Shown here: positions 45,054 through 56,724 of the stretch, in pieces
Layout: each line of letters begins with the position of its first letter
Position numbering within the stretch: position 1 is the first letter of the stretch
Assembly: GCF_011397635.1 (NCBI RefSeq)
Contig: NC_064764.1
Location: forward strand, 40,972,955 to 41,036,954
From: Epinephelus fuscoguttatus
Taxonomy: Eukaryota; Chordata; Actinopteri; Perciformes; Serranidae
DNA: 64,000 bases
Direction of reading: 5' to 3'
Notes under the pieces: model-generated
The model's input: the letters and a program-made list of their open reading frames with translations, nothing else
Database searches by the model: none
What the model was told of the DNA's origin: nothing
Position numbers and translations under genes: made by a program

Positions 45054-45863
45054 TTAACAGGAGTCAGTGATGCGTCTGATGGAGCTGAATCTACTTCCAT
45101 CGTATCCCATCTCCCTGAAGCTCCTGTACTCTCCGGGCCTCAGGTACAGCATCCTGCCTCTGTAGTGGGGCTGCTCGTACATCAGCCAGTGGCCGTCCAT
45201 CACGTTGCAGGACTGGCAGTCGGACATGTGGTAGCGGTCCTGGATGTTGTCGCAGTCGTCCATCAGCTCGTACATCTGACCACCGAAGTTCTCCCTCTCA
45301 TAGAGCCTCACTCTGTAGGCTCCTTTGTGCTGTTAACAGACATGTAATTAGTTATTTCTTAAGAAACTTGGCTCTCATTAGCATCTGAATCTCATCATAT
45401 AGAAGTCATACCATAGGGATCATACGGCAGGACCTGATGCAGTCACCGAAACCCATCATCCTCTGGTAGTCGGAGTACTCGCCCCTCCTCATAAAGTACT
45501 GGTTTCCCATGTAGTTGGGCTGGTCGTAGACCATGAAGCAGCCGCTCTCCACCCTGCAGGAGTGACACCTGCTCAGGTGGGAGGCCATGTCAGCGCAGTC
45601 GCTGCTGGTCTCATAGGAGCGACCCTGGAAGTTCTTGTCCTCGTAGAAGATGATCTAGAATCCAACAGAGCAGCCAGAGTTCAGTCTCACACATCATGAT
45701 GACTGGTTATCATTACAGAATCTAAAAAAAGATGCACCAATGCAGCCTGTCTTTGCACAACACTGTACATCATGTAATCACAATCAAGCAAAGAACTGAA
45801 TGTGTGAAAGCAAAAGATACACTGGTTGTAAAATGCCCATGATACACTCACCTTGCCGTGCAT
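45054..45863 (-). CDS. Gamma-M-type crystallin, 176 aa
   Basis: On the - strand exon 1 is 45863-45852 (Met-His-Gly-Lys), exon 2 is 45654-45412 (81 codons) and exon 3 is 45329-45054 (91 codons plus stop). The acceptor before exon 2 is TAG. The N-domain has SYETSSDC, where most Met-rich copies read SYECMSDC, losing a Cys, and it lacks both tryptophans. The C-domain ([16 protein letters not shown]) has the one tryptophan HWLMYEQP and ends [18 protein letters not shown]. That tail is less Met-rich than in the 48-61 kb genes and closer to the ancestral SIRRI form, so this is an intermediate type. TTTATT at 45014-45019 gives AATAAA on the - strand. TATA is about 55 bases upstream. Confidence 0.95.
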
Positions 45864-45916
45864 GGTGGCTGATACATTGAGTGATGCTATAGCAATCCTA
45901 TCCCGGATTTAAGCCT

Positions 45917-45981
45917 TTTTTATACCTAACGTGACATCCAAACAATCGATGGCACCATTGTATGGAAGCCATGAGTCAGCA
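45917..45981 (-). promoter_or_regulatory. Promoter of the crystallin gene at 45054: TATA and Maf-type site
   Basis: TATAAAAA on the - strand lies at 45917-45924. Further upstream ATGAGTCAGCA (45971-45981) reads TGCTGACTCAT on the - strand, almost a complete Maf response element. CCATTGT at 45955-45961 fits a Sox-type site. Confidence 0.6.
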
Positions 45982-46561
45982 GCATGCAATGTTGGCTCCT
46001 CTGTTTGTGAATGCTGATGGGAAAGGGTTATTATGCATCCTCTCTCGGGCTCTATCGTTCTAGATCAAATGGCGTCTGTGTCTTTGTGATCACTTTGAGC
46101 ATCATCAGGGTGATTAAACTCTTTTCAGTTCAGACACGACATCCTTAAAATAAGATATAAAGTACATTTGAATCATCTTTATGGTTTTACTGTGATTTTT
46201 TTCTGTCATAAATGTTCATGCTGGACTGGCACTAAAGACTGTTTCAAACTAGAGACCATCTTGCATTAGGATCACACCAGCTGAGATACATACTTTTAAA
46301 ACAAAGTGTGAGGCAGGGGTGTAAAGAGGGGGGACCAGTGGTGACACCCTATCCGCCCCCCCCCCACTTCTAACTTTGTCGCTCAGCCAACACCTGTTTT
46401 CCAACGCAGCCATTTTGTGATCTCAGCGACACACCTGTGGAGTTTGGTGACTGCATCTTACACAGTTGTGACGCTATCACAGTGACAAAGTCTGTGTGTA
46501 AACACTCAGCAAACTGCTCTACTAGCTTCTGTGGTAGTTCACGCTACAGTGCAGGTGTGTT

Positions 46562-46735
46562 CATTAACCCAATCTGACGCTCTACACTAAAATGAGAGCC
46601 CAAAGAAACAGAGCGTTCTGTTTCTACATGTATTAACGAATGGTTAAGTTAATCACACATTCACTCCGCTCGGCACTCTGTTGCTCCGTCTCCACAGACC
46701 GAGTGTCCAGAGTGCGCTGCTCTGGATAACCCAGG
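46562..46735. repeat. Dispersed repeat, second copy of 30012-30215
   Basis: Ordered shared motifs with 30012-30215 (TGACGCTCTACACTA, GAATGGTTAAGTTAATCACA, CACTC, GGATAACC). Class unknown. Confidence 0.5.
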
Positions 46736-46860
46736 GATCGGCGATCTGCGTCTCTGGAGCCACATGTGGCTCTTTGACCCCTCCTCCAGTTACCTGTGGC
46801 TTTGACCATGAATTTGGCTCCATGGAATTGAATCACGGTTATTTTTGAACATTTTATTAT
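46732..46860. mobile_element. hAT-like terminal fragment
   Basis: CAGGGATCGGCGATCTGCG followed by TCTGGAGCCACATGTGGCTC is the familiar end of a fish hAT/Charlie-like element (CAGGGGTCGGCAACCTGCGG...). The opposite terminus was not found. Confidence 0.55.
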
Positions 46861-47544
46861 TTTTTATTTTTTACCATTGTTGTTGGCCTAAAATGAGTCT
46901 TACTTTATACAACTGTAAAAAATGTGTAACCTAATAGGCCTACAAGAAATTTAAAAAACACGTTGGCTTGTCCATGTATTAGTAAAGGATTTTTAACTAC
47001 AGTCAAAGAGCCTCAGATGTATTTTTGGACTGACTTGGTCAATCCATGTGAAATTTGGCACAGTGGTAGAGGGTCATGGGAGGATGCCAATGAAGCAATA
47101 TTACATCAATTGGCAACTGGGTGGCGCTATAACAACAGAAAAATGCTTAAAAATGGCTAAAATGTGACCGATCGCTGTGGCTCGCCCTGTGGACCAGTGT
47201 TGGTGTTTTTTTAATTTTTGTTTTGACTAAGTCATGGTATGGTATGCTGTACATAATCACGGAAACTGTCAGTCATTCTGCAGAGTGTGTAACCTTTTAT
47301 ATACTGTATTTATTGCATTTGATGGTGCCATCTTGAAAAGAGATTTTAATCACAGTTTTTTTCTGGTTAGATAAATGAAAATAAAACAATAATAATAGCT
47401 AATATTGTATAGTATTGAACACAGCCTCATTCAAACTGTCGCTGGTCTGACAACTTCTGCTTCAGATTAGTTTATAAATACCTCCATGACATGATGGTCC
47501 ATAAGAATAAGAATGACATTTCTGATGCTTCTGTAAAATAATTA

Positions 47545-48615
47545 GGGTCCGGGCAGCTAAGCCTATTGTAATCCTAGGTATTCTTCTTCTTCTTCTTCTT
47601 CTTCTTCTTCTTTCTTCTTCCGAGGAAATCATACTTCCCATGGGTGAAAACTCACCAAACTTTGCACAAAGGTCCAGTCTCATGCCAGATATCCTCAGCT
47701 GTAAACTCAAGCCAGTAGTCCTGATGGTGGCGCTACAGCAAGCGTCTAAAGTTCAAAACTTTGAAAATTCATAACAAATCAACCATACGTGCTACAACTT
47801 CACACCTTTCATCAAACTGTAGCCCCAATACTGAAGAAACTTTTGTAAATTTAAACCTATTAAAAATTATGAATTTTTTTTCAAAAACTGCCAAACTTCT
47901 TTAACCTATCTCCTCCCACAATTTTTGCTCAATTGACACCAAACTTGCTACAGAGCATCTTCAGACTGTCCTACAAAAACTACGTTTCTCAGATTTTTGA
48001 TTTATCAAAAATTGAGCCTACAGTGCATCAAAATGTTTGACTGTAAACGGTACTGTAAACATATACATGCAAATTCTTGCCAAATAAATCTTCAATGTTC
48101 ATAAAAAAAGACAAAATTCTAGAGTCATGGTAGATGATGTGTGGCAAATTTCAGAATTTTATCTCAAAAACTGATTTTTTGACAGAATTTTGAATTTTGC
48201 TCTAATGTGAACAATTGGAGTCAATGTAAAAATGGCAATTTTAAACATCAGTTTTCACTTATGGAACAAATCAATCATTGTTAAAACAAATGACCAACAT
48301 CTCCATGCTGTCTAGATGCAATATGTGTATTTTCAGATTTTTGTTTCGATAACTGAATTTTTTACAGTGGTTTGAAATCTGCTTTTCCATGCATGGAGGG
48401 CTGCTAAACCTGCACATCTGGCTTAGTCAGTTTGTGAAGCTACACATGAATTGGCACTGACTAATTAGCTCAGTGAGATAGAAATTGATTCTTAATCTCA
48501 GCGGTTGTGCGTTCAAGCCTCAGCTGATGCAAAAGGCAGATTGTGTTGCTAAATTCCTAAATGTCTTCCAATTCTTCTGCTTGTTGCTCAGAATTGCCTA
48601 AAAATGCCCGGACCC
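47545..48615. mobile_element. 1.07 kb dispersed element with GGGTCCGGGCA ends
   Basis: The left terminus GGGTCCGGGCAGCTAAG is mirrored at the right by TGCCCGGACCC. A (TTC)n tract (about 47580-47615) and CCGAGGAAATCATACTTCCC follow the left end. The body is AT-rich with ACCAAACTTTGC-type phrases and has no long frame. I recognise it as a common fish repeat but cannot name the superfamily. Confidence 0.6.
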
Positions 48616-48990
48616 GACCCATCGCCGCGCAGCAGCTGTAGTTCTAAATTGTATTTTATGCACAGTACCCTTTTTTTTCAATTTTTATTTTTTTTTACAT
48701 TTTTTGTTTCAGACTGTGCTCATTAATGTTGATGTGGTAATGTATGTAATGTGTGTGTCATTTATTTATCATTCTTTTTATAAACAGCTGAAAGTGACAA
48801 AAAATAAAAAAAAATCTGTAATGTGAACATGCTTTGTCGGGCACCTCTTCACATTTTAATGTTGTTTAGTAATCCTCATGGTATATTTAGTGTGTCACAC
48901 AGAATCAACATTTTTTTTGTAAACAATGGAAGACCAGGAACAAAGATCTTATGTCATGTTTTCATTTTTTTAATTTCAAAATGAAAATGT

Positions 48991-49749
48991 CTAGCACATG
49001 TCAATGATACGCCTCATGCTCATGAACCTCATGCCGCTCATGCCCATGTCCCTGAAGCTCCTGTACTCTCCGGGCCTCAGGTACAGCATCCTGCCTCTGT
49101 AGTGGGGCTGCTCGTACATCAGCCAGTGGCCGTCCATCACGTGGCAGGACATGCAGTCGTTCATACGGTAACGGTCCTGGATGTTGTCGCAGTCGTCCAT
49201 CAGCTCATGCATCTGACCACCGAAGTTCTCCCTCTCGTAGATCCTCATCCTGAACTGGCCTCTGTGCTGTTTTGCAGAAACAAGAGACGAATGTTTTATT
49301 TTATTTGAAATGTGTTGTTACTCAAAGATCACAGTTTTGAAGTGTGTTTTCTACCTACCATGGGGATCATACGGCAAGATCTGATACCACCGCTCATTCC
49401 CATCATGCTCATGTAGTCAGCGTACTCGCCCCTCCTCATGAAGTACTGGTTTCCCATGAAGTTGGGGCGGTCGTAGACCATGAAGCAGCCGCTCTCCACC
49501 CTGCAGGACTGGCACCTGCTCAGGTAGGAGGACATGTCGGCGCAGTCGCTCATGCACTCATAGGAGCGACCCTGGAAGTTCCTGTCCTCGTAGAAGATGA
49601 TCTGAAAACAAGCGGTACACTTTGAGTTGACAGTAAAAGCACTGACATAATTTAATCTAACAAGTCTACTGTATATTCTGTATGAAGTACAACATTTGTA
49701 ATATGATCCTGAAGCTTACCTTGCCCATGCTCATATCAGTGGTGGACAT
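48991..49749 (-). CDS. Met-rich gamma-M2-like crystallin, 175-182 aa
   Basis: On the - strand exon 1 ends at 49720, exon 2 is 49601-49359 (81 codons) and exon 3 is 49266-48991 (91 codons plus stop). Three in-frame ATGs precede Gly-Lys: 49749 ([10 protein letters not shown]), 49734 (MSMGK) and 49728 (MGK). All lie downstream of the expected start of transcription, so by scanning 49749 is the likeliest. The N-domain [18 protein letters not shown] has no tryptophan, and the loop is [12 protein letters not shown]. The C-domain ([16 protein letters not shown]) has HWLMYEQP and ends [14 protein letters not shown] possible poly(A) signal is ATTAAA (48969-48974 on the - strand), only 17 bases past the stop. 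The intron 2 donor context is shared with the 53320 and 60949 genes. Confidence 0.95.
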
Positions 49750-49812
49750 ACTTGTAGATGAGCTGCTGCTGTTGCTACTGCTGCACTGCTGTCCTGTTTG
49801 GGTTAACCCTTG

Positions 49813-49881
49813 CTTTTATACCTTACCAAACCCTACAGTCAGTGGGCCCCCATTGTTTAAACCCCTGACCCAGCAACATGG
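49813..49881 (-). promoter_or_regulatory. Promoter of the crystallin gene at 48991: TATA and Sox/Maf-like block
   Basis: TATAAAAG (- strand) at 49813-49820. The 31-base block at 49851-49881 has CATTGTT, then CCCCTGACCCAGCA and ACATGG, and matches the block at 36498-36528 except for a few positions. Confidence 0.6.
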
Positions 49882-49889
49882 TATAGAGC

Positions 49890-50520
49890 GCTGTACAGGC
49901 CTGTGTTACAGTGTGAATAATCATATGACCCGGCACTCGAAGACTTTAGAAATTTTACCCTTTTGACCAGATGACACAAAGCCCTTTTTTCAGCTCTAAG
50001 GCTATGTCTGTTTCAGTGTGTCACCATTATGCCAGGGGCAGTTCAGTTAGAGTTACACTGACAACCTAAATAGTTGTTGAATGTCACCCTGTAATACTGA
50101 ATGTAATATTAACAGTAGCTGCTGTACTTTATGATGCATAAAAATAAGCATCTGATGTGTAAAAAGTAACCCTGTGGATGTTAATATAAAAGAAAATAAT
50201 TGAGACTTATGATTCAGTCTGCATGACATCAGCATGATAATAAAGTCCGACTTGAAAGACGTGGAGTGTAAATGGTGTCAGGCGCAACAACTGATGGTAC
50301 TGAATTGTGTAGTGTATCATAGTTACTGATGCCACTTCTAGGGTGCCTTATAACGTCACGACAAAAAGACAAGCATCAGAATTTTTTGGGCTAATTCCAT
50401 GATGTGTTCCGTGTTGTTGCCCAGAAGTGCAAAGCAGAAGAGGAGTGATGCTGATGCTGTGAACTGTGAAACAGGAAAAGTCACAGATGTTATTTCCTCT
50501 CTTTTAAGGCTGTTCTGAAC
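49890..50520. other. Intergenic, no gene seen
   Basis: Upstream flank of the 48991 gene, no recognised element. Confidence 0.5.
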
Positions 50521-50525
50521 TCCAG

Positions 50526-50529
50526 AGTA

Positions 50530-50590
<61 letters not shown>
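50526..50590. repeat. (CA)n microsatellite
   Basis: About 30 CA units with one TA interruption near the start. Confidence 0.9.
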
Positions 50591-50592
<2 letters not shown>

Positions 50593-50822
50593 TGTGGACA
50601 CCATTGTTTGTTCATTCTTGTGGACATGAGCCTCAGCAGACATTAAAGGACCCCATCAGAGACGTGACTAAGAGATAACGTGATAGGAAATTCACAATGC
50701 TTCATCACTGTCGAACAAAACACCGCACCATAACTGCTGAATCCATCAATATTTAACCAGGATTTAAAGTAAGTGACTTTAACTGCAAAGTAATCTTAAG
50801 CTTGCACTTGCTGTTGGTGGTG

Positions 50823-52081
50823 TATCCCAGACAGCACACATACATCTGGCCGACGTCGGCTTGATGTATCAAGTTTAGATTGTTAAGACGTAGCAGGGAG
50901 AGCGTTTGCTCATTGCCAATACGTCGCTGAGACGTCGGTATTTAATTGAAAATGACCACCACGCAACGTTCAAACGATTAATAAAAGAAGCCGCGCTCAG
51001 TGGGCACTACTTCATTAATATTCATATGCTTCGTTAACTACGACCACTATTCACTTAGGTCGGACCTTTCAAACTACAAATATTTCACCAGTCAATGTGA
51101 GAAATCAATGCTAACATTCAAAAATAGCTAACTGTTACCCTATTTCGTGTCTAAGTGTGCACAATGAAGAGACAAAAGTCAATTTGAGAAACTTTATTTT
51201 CAAATTTCCACAAACAATATCTGACGGCCAGTCCGTTTCTCCTGGCAGCCTGCAAGAGACAGAAAAGATGATGAGCATAACTTCAAGAAACAAATCCCAA
51301 CTTCACCACTGTATTTTTTTTTTCAGCATTTCAGCTGTCTTTTAGCCAGATTGAAGGCTTTGGGTCTGACACTCTGCTTAATTTAGTTTTAAAACTGATT
51401 AAATAATGGGATCCGGCGTTAACTCCGTTAACTGTTAACAGCAGCTCCGCGCTCCTCTCCGCTCCTCTCACCCACACTTGAGCATCCGTCCAGGCCGTGG
51501 ACGTCAGGCCGGGCGGGACCATAGGTGAGTGGACCCCAAGTCTCAAGCCCTGCCTGGGACCACGGGTGGGAGCTTCAGGCACCTCCACTTTAACCCAAAA
51601 CAAGTGCTCATGATAACCAGATAAGCAGATAACATCCACTAGGGAAAATAAAATGAAAATACTACAGTTGTAGCATGTTAGCTAACATGAGCTAAACTAG
51701 CTAACAGCTAACGAAAGATAACGTTAGCTGGTGGGGACATATGTTATATACACCCAGTTGTGCCTCGCCACTCACCAGGAACCTCTTTTAACGGTCACAG
51801 AATAAACAACACAGCTATTTTCTTCCGATTTATTCCAGGTAGCTTACCTGAAACCAACTGCGATGAGATGCTGCGACCTGCGAGCTCAGTTCCAAACAAA
51901 GACCACCGGGAAGAAATTCCAAAGCTGATGTAACAGAGACATTTGATGAGCTGGGACAAAAGAGTATCAAATTTAAAGATATCTGCCCATGCGGCCGACG
52001 CTTGTTAGACTTTATAAATTCAGGGTCGATGTGTCGTCCTCAGGCCAACGTCAGCCAGATGTATGTGTGCTATCTGGGATG
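50823..52081. mobile_element. 1.26 kb element with about 37 bp terminal inverted repeats
   Basis: ATCCCAGACAGCACACATAC at the left continues through ATCTGGCCGACGTCGGC. The right end (52045-52081) is the complement with three or four differences. The palindrome GCCGACGTCGGC lies at the inner edge of the left repeat. The interior has short non-coding frames only. It is a non-autonomous DNA element of undetermined superfamily. Confidence 0.7.
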
Positions 52082-52621
52082 AAACAAAATTTAAGCTCAG
52101 TGATTGGATTTGTTTGTTGTTTTCATCTGTACCAAAATTATGATGGCTGCTTTTGGACTTTTCTCTCGAGCTGACACAGCGCTGTGGAGACAGGTCTGAC
52201 TACGCCAGACCAGAATTTGTTTTACCAAAGCAGTCCTTCGGGAGTCGACCAACACTATCCAGCCAAACAAGGCATAATTAGAGCAATATTTCATGTCTAA
52301 CATGATACTATTTAGCATGCATGAGCAAATATTAGCTAATACAAGCTAGCTCAAGTGACTACTGTTAGCTATATCACTGCAATTGCATCTCTGATTAGAT
52401 GTGTTTTAAAGTCCGAATGTCCTTCATGTTTCATACTCTAGATGGTCACAATGGGTTCCAGACCTTTAACTACTTTAGCCGCCACTAACAGTATGCAATA
52501 ATGTCGTGTTCTGGCATTGATCAGCAACTCTCGTAAGTAGGCTATTTAGCTACTGAATCCACTGTTTGTTTAAGATTGTTTTTTAAATTACAAGAACTTT
52601 TGAATCTTCCTTTATAACCTG

Positions 52622-52877
52622 TAGGGATGCAGGATAATAATGGCACATCATCGGTATGGGCTGATATTGGCTTTAAAATGAATGATCAGAATCAGCCAAC
52701 ATGCTGCTTTTTTTCTTTTTTTAATTTTGCACAATGAATGAATATCACATAAGCTGAAAAGTATTGACTTGATAATCACTACAATTAGGTGTGAAAAAGT
52801 GGATATATTGGTATTGATCGTCGGTCAAATGAGTTGTTATTTATTGGCAAAAAAGTCCAGTATCATGCATCCCTAGT
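52622..52877. mobile_element. MITE with TAGGGATGCA ends
   Basis: TAGGGATGCA at the left and TGCATCCCTA at the right form an exact inverted pair around 256 bp of AT-rich sequence with GATATTGG-type phrases. It resembles the hAT-type MITEs frequent in fish. Confidence 0.7.
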
Positions 52878-53319
52878 AACCTTTCAGTTGTAGACAATGA
52901 CGATTTAAATGCCTTTTGTGTATAGAATAGTAAATACAGTTTGTACTTTGCGTTGAAAATATATCAGCCAACTTTGAATTTCATTGTTCAATGTTTGATT
53001 ATCCATAGTTTGTAACATTTACAACTCGTTACACCCAGAATATTAACTACTTTCCAGAACAATGCTCAGCCTTTGTTTGATGGGTTTTCAGTAAAATGTA
53101 GAGCCAAATTCCTCATCGTATTTAAAACAGTTTTGGGTTCAAATGTGCAGGTAACAGTCGTGTGCTATCAAGAAAATTTTCAAAAATGTAACTTCATGAC
53201 CCAGTGCATACATCTGGTATAATACAGTATAATACTTCACTGTGGCAGATAGGTAATGAGCTTGACAAGAGTTAAAGTACTATAGAAAGTGTTTATTTAG
53301 TGAAACATTCAGTGAACAT

Positions 53320-54059
53320 TTACATGCAGGAATCCATGATACGCCTCATGCTCATGAACCTCATGCCGCTCATGCCCATCTCCCTGAAGCTCCTGTACTC
53401 TCCGGGCCTCAGGTACAGCATCCTGCCTCTGTAGTGGGGCTGCTCGTACATCAGCCAGTGGCCGTCCATCACGTGGCAGGACTGGCAGTCGTTCATATGA
53501 TAGCGGTCCATGATGTTGTCACAGTCGTCCATCAGCTCGTTCATCTGACCGCTGAAGTTCTCCCTCTCGTAGATCTTCATCCTGAACTGGCCTCTGTGCT
53601 GTTTTTGTAGAGAACAAATGAATATGTTAGTATCAAGTTTGTGGGCGTTATTACCTGCAGTGAAACTATAGTATGACGGATGCTGTTTTCTACCTACCAT
53701 GGGGATCATACGGCAAGACCTGATGCAGTCCCTCATTCCCATCATGCTCATGTAGTCGGAGTACTCGCCCCTCCTCATGAAGTACTGGTTTCCCATGAAG
53801 TTGGGGCGGTCGTAGACCATGAAGCAGCCACTATCCACCCTGCAGGAGTGGCACCTGCTCAGGTAGGAGGTCATGTCAGAGCAGTCGCTCATGCACTCAT
53901 AGGAGCGGCCCTGGAAGTTCCTCTCCTCATAGAAGATGATCTGAAAACAGTGAATTTGTTAGTAAAAAAAAAGCAGCAAGATGAACATCTCATTTCTGCT
54001 CATTATAAAAAGATAATTCTGTATACCTTGCCCCTCATGTTCATGCTGGTGTTGCTCAT
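53320..54059 (-). CDS. Met-rich gamma-M2-like crystallin with extended N-terminus, 184 aa
   Basis: On the - strand exon 1 is 54059-54027 ([11 protein letters not shown]), exon 2 is 53940-53698 (81 codons) and exon 3 is 53598-53320 (92 codons plus stop). The start could instead be the Met at residue 6; I chose the first because it lies downstream of the expected transcription start and is first in the transcript. The N-domain starts [16 protein letters not shown], with Glu-Glu replacing Glu-Asp, and has [12 protein letters not shown]. The C-domain ([16 protein letters not shown]) has the one tryptophan and ends RRIMDSCM. Intron 2 is 99 bases, divisible by three and without a stop, so the two domain exons form one continuous open frame. 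TTTATT at 53292-53297 gives AATAAA. It forms a tandem pair with 60949-61662. Confidence 0.95.
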
Positions 54060-54120
54060 GTTAGCTGTAGATGTGCTGTGCTGCTCCTGAACTGCCTTCC
54101 TTCCTGGTTTAACCCTTTCC

Positions 54121-54190
54121 TTTTATACCTGACCAAACGTAAAGGATCGGTGCCCCCTCCCCCTCAGAGGACCCCCTTACTCAGCAGCTT
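54121..54190 (-). promoter_or_regulatory. Promoter of the crystallin gene at 53320: TATA and Maf half site
   Basis: TATAAAA (- strand) at 54121-54127. TTACTCAGCAG at about 54178 reads CTGCTGAGTAA on the - strand, a Maf-type half site. The whole block is conserved upstream of the 60949 gene. Confidence 0.55.
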
Positions 54191-54199
54191 ACTATTGAA

Positions 54200-55399
54200 A
54201 CCAACAGAATACAGAGGTTATGTCCATTTTTCAGGGACTGGGGACCTTGTAGTGGACAACACCTGACGCTGCATCTGTGACACCTCACGTTGTCCCGACA
54301 AAAAGACATCTACTTCTCTCACAGAGTATGACAAATTCCATGTGTTTCGTGGCGTTGACCAACAGGATCACACAATTATGTTGGTGTCGATGGTATCAAT
54401 GGTGACACAGAGGAACACACAGTAATTTTGTTTTTCTTTCTTTAGGCTTTTCAAAAGGAATGAGAGCCACATAATGCTTTAGATGTCATGGACTGTTCTT
54501 GTTCCCAGAAGTTGGACCCTAGAACTTCCTTCTCAGTGATATCACACAGGTTGACTGGCCAGGGACCAACATATCGTCTGTCATATCTCTTGGCTAAATC
54601 ATGGTAAGAATTTAGGACTACAGTGGAAACAGCTTACAGTTATCATGTTTATAGTGATGAACTTCTTCTATGGATAAAAAAAGCCTGGGACAGAATCATT
54701 CTTATACAAATGCTGTTAAAATAATTCACTTTTAGGCTGCTGTCAGCCCTAGAGTGGTCTCCTCTGGTCTGAATCAGGGACTCATGTTGTTCCAAAGTTG
54801 TATAATTGCCTAGAGTTGGTTGGTGTTCTCACGGCAGCATTTACAAGAGGACCAGATCAAATGCCTTGTGTGAGAAAGCTGCTCTTGATTGGTCAGAATT
54901 TCCATGTGGGAAAAATCCAGGAAGTAAAGCAAACGTTGAAGAAGAGTACACTTGCAAGATAAATGTGACACTTTCTAATGTCACAATGGAGGGACAACTA
55001 CGCAGGTTGATTTTAGCGCTGCTCATCGTGGACTATATTGCTGTCATTGTTCATTTTAGTCAAAGCATACAGTTTGAAAACGAGGCAAACGCGGCTCCAA
55101 CTAGAAAACAATGTTTTGATGCATTGGATGTGCTGAATGTGCATATTAAGGCAGTACAGGAGGAGGTGCACATTAATAATCCTCCAGGACTGTAACATGC
55201 TCATGTTTAACCCAAACAATGTGTCATGTGACTGCAGTTGCTTCACATCCAGGTCGCAACACCTTCTCACCACAAACGAAAAAATACAATGAGCAAGCAT
55301 TGTCAGTTTAAGAGACATGAGACGGCCTTACTCTGAAGCGTCACGTGTAGCGACGTCCATTCCTGATGACGGTGGCACAGCTGGATCTGCTGCATAATG

Positions 55400-55400
<1 letters not shown>
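54200..55400. other. Upstream flank and probable repeat sequence, no supported gene
   Basis: 54130-54400 is homologous to 61745-62010, the flank of the sister crystallin. The 129 codon frame at 54806-55195 contains LRRLILALLIVDYIAVIVHF, which would be a membrane-like helix, but it has no splice or promoter context and the surrounding text (ATTGGTCAGAATTTCCATGT) looks like a fish repeat. Confidence 0.4.

Positions 55401-55404
<4 letters not shown>

Positions 55405-55438
<34 letters not shown>
55405..55438. repeat. (GA)n microsatellite
   Basis: About 16 AG units. Confidence 0.9.
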
Positions 55439-55443
<5 letters not shown>

Positions 55444-55593
55444 GGACAGATGGTAATGACAGTAGCTTACAACAACATTAATGAAAGTAATAATATTAAT
55501 TGATATTAATATTAATAGGCTAATTATTATTACCTACAAGCTATTAAACATTATTCCACTCACATGACATGCAGGATAATTAATGATGGGCAA

Positions 55594-55624
55594 ATGTGTG
55601 GGTGTGTGTGTGTGTGTGTGTGTG
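55594..55624. repeat. (TG)n microsatellite
   Basis: About 14 GT units. Confidence 0.85.
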
Positions 55625-55639
55625 CGTGGTGTTATATCA

Positions 55640-56255
55640 ACACGTGTGGTTCTGGACATGAGCAGCTGCACATTTAACAACCATGCATCACCGACAGTCC
55701 GCTGAACAACGCAACGGGTTGTGAATGAAATAAACTTAATTACAACATAACAGTCTTGCACGAAATATCATTAACGTTACTCTTTGTAGTCACGTAGGCA
55801 TGTGGATTACAGCGTTTCATTGCAAAGAATGCATGTAACAGGTACACTTGCTCTGTTTCTCCGCCATCTTGTTCAAATGAGCCAGATGTAGGGGGCGGGT
55901 ATTTATACGTCATGGCGTTCAGATGAAAAACTCTTCCAGATAGGAAGCTCTTGACCATCCTAGCTCGTAGCTGCTTAAAGCTTGCTGCTAGCTCCTCGCT
56001 GCACAAATAAGAGACTTGGGACGGCCTAGAAGATGGCGGACCTCGAATGACTTCCGGTTCGAGCGAGGAGCTAGCAGTAGCACTATAAAAATAAGAGACT
56101 TGGGAGGCACCCTCTGTGTGTTTGCTGGGCGTGGCCTTCTGGTTCCCTCCTCCTGCCGATCCTCCTGAGTGCCAGCAGCTGCTGAACCTGCACACCTGAA
56201 CCTCATCGACAATCAGTCCACTGCAGTGTAAAACCACGGCTCAGACATCCAGACT
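55640..56255. other. Intergenic with a small inverted duplication, no gene seen
   Basis: AATAAGAGACTTGGGA occurs twice (about 56005 and 56091), and GCTAGCTCCTCGC at 55988 is mirrored by GCGAGGAGCTAGC at 56064, so a short repeat is folded here. The long - strand frames are not supported by any domain. Confidence 0.45.
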
Positions 56256-56258
56256 CTA

Positions 56259-56720
56259 GCCATGTTTCCATTAGCCTGTTCAGATGTGCATCTAGAAGTA
56301 TCGCATCAGAAAATTATGATGGAAATGCCAAAATTCAAATTAAAATCCCCTGATTCACACAAACTAAAATACGCTCGCTTTAGCCGGGTTTTGGTTGATT
56401 CGAAAAATTGCTGATTCGCAAAATGGGGGATGGAAAAAGTTATGTTCAAATTAAGTCTGACGTAGCGCACCTCTCTCCATGGTGATATCCACACTCCGGG
56501 TCAGGAAGGTGGTAATGCATTTACAAGCTGGTTGCCAACCACCAGAAAACGTAGAAGAAGAAGAATGCAAGACTTGTTTTGTTTCCAGTTCTGCGGAAAA
56601 CTCGCGTGAGTTCGTAGTTTTCACCAAAGTCCGTGCATTTAATGGAAACACACAGGATACATATTTCTTTTAATGCACATTTCCCAATGATTCCAATCAC
56701 TTTTGGATGGAAACATAGCT
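56259..56720. mobile_element. MITE, about 460 bp, fuller copy of the 33933-34197 family
   Basis: The left end AGCCATGTTTCCATTAG is the near-complement of the right end TGGATGGAAACATAGCT. The right 260 bp match 33933-34197 closely. Non-coding. Confidence 0.75.
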
Positions 56721-56724
56721 TCTG

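Noticed and set aside
46120-46330. Possible additional crystallin exon between 45.9 and 48.9 kb
   Set aside because: Searched both strands for FYED-, GGQM- and HWLMYEQP-like coding text and found none in this interval.
54806-55195. 129 codon frame with one possible membrane helix
   Set aside because: No splice signals, promoter or domain similarity, and the surrounding sequence resembles a dispersed repeat.
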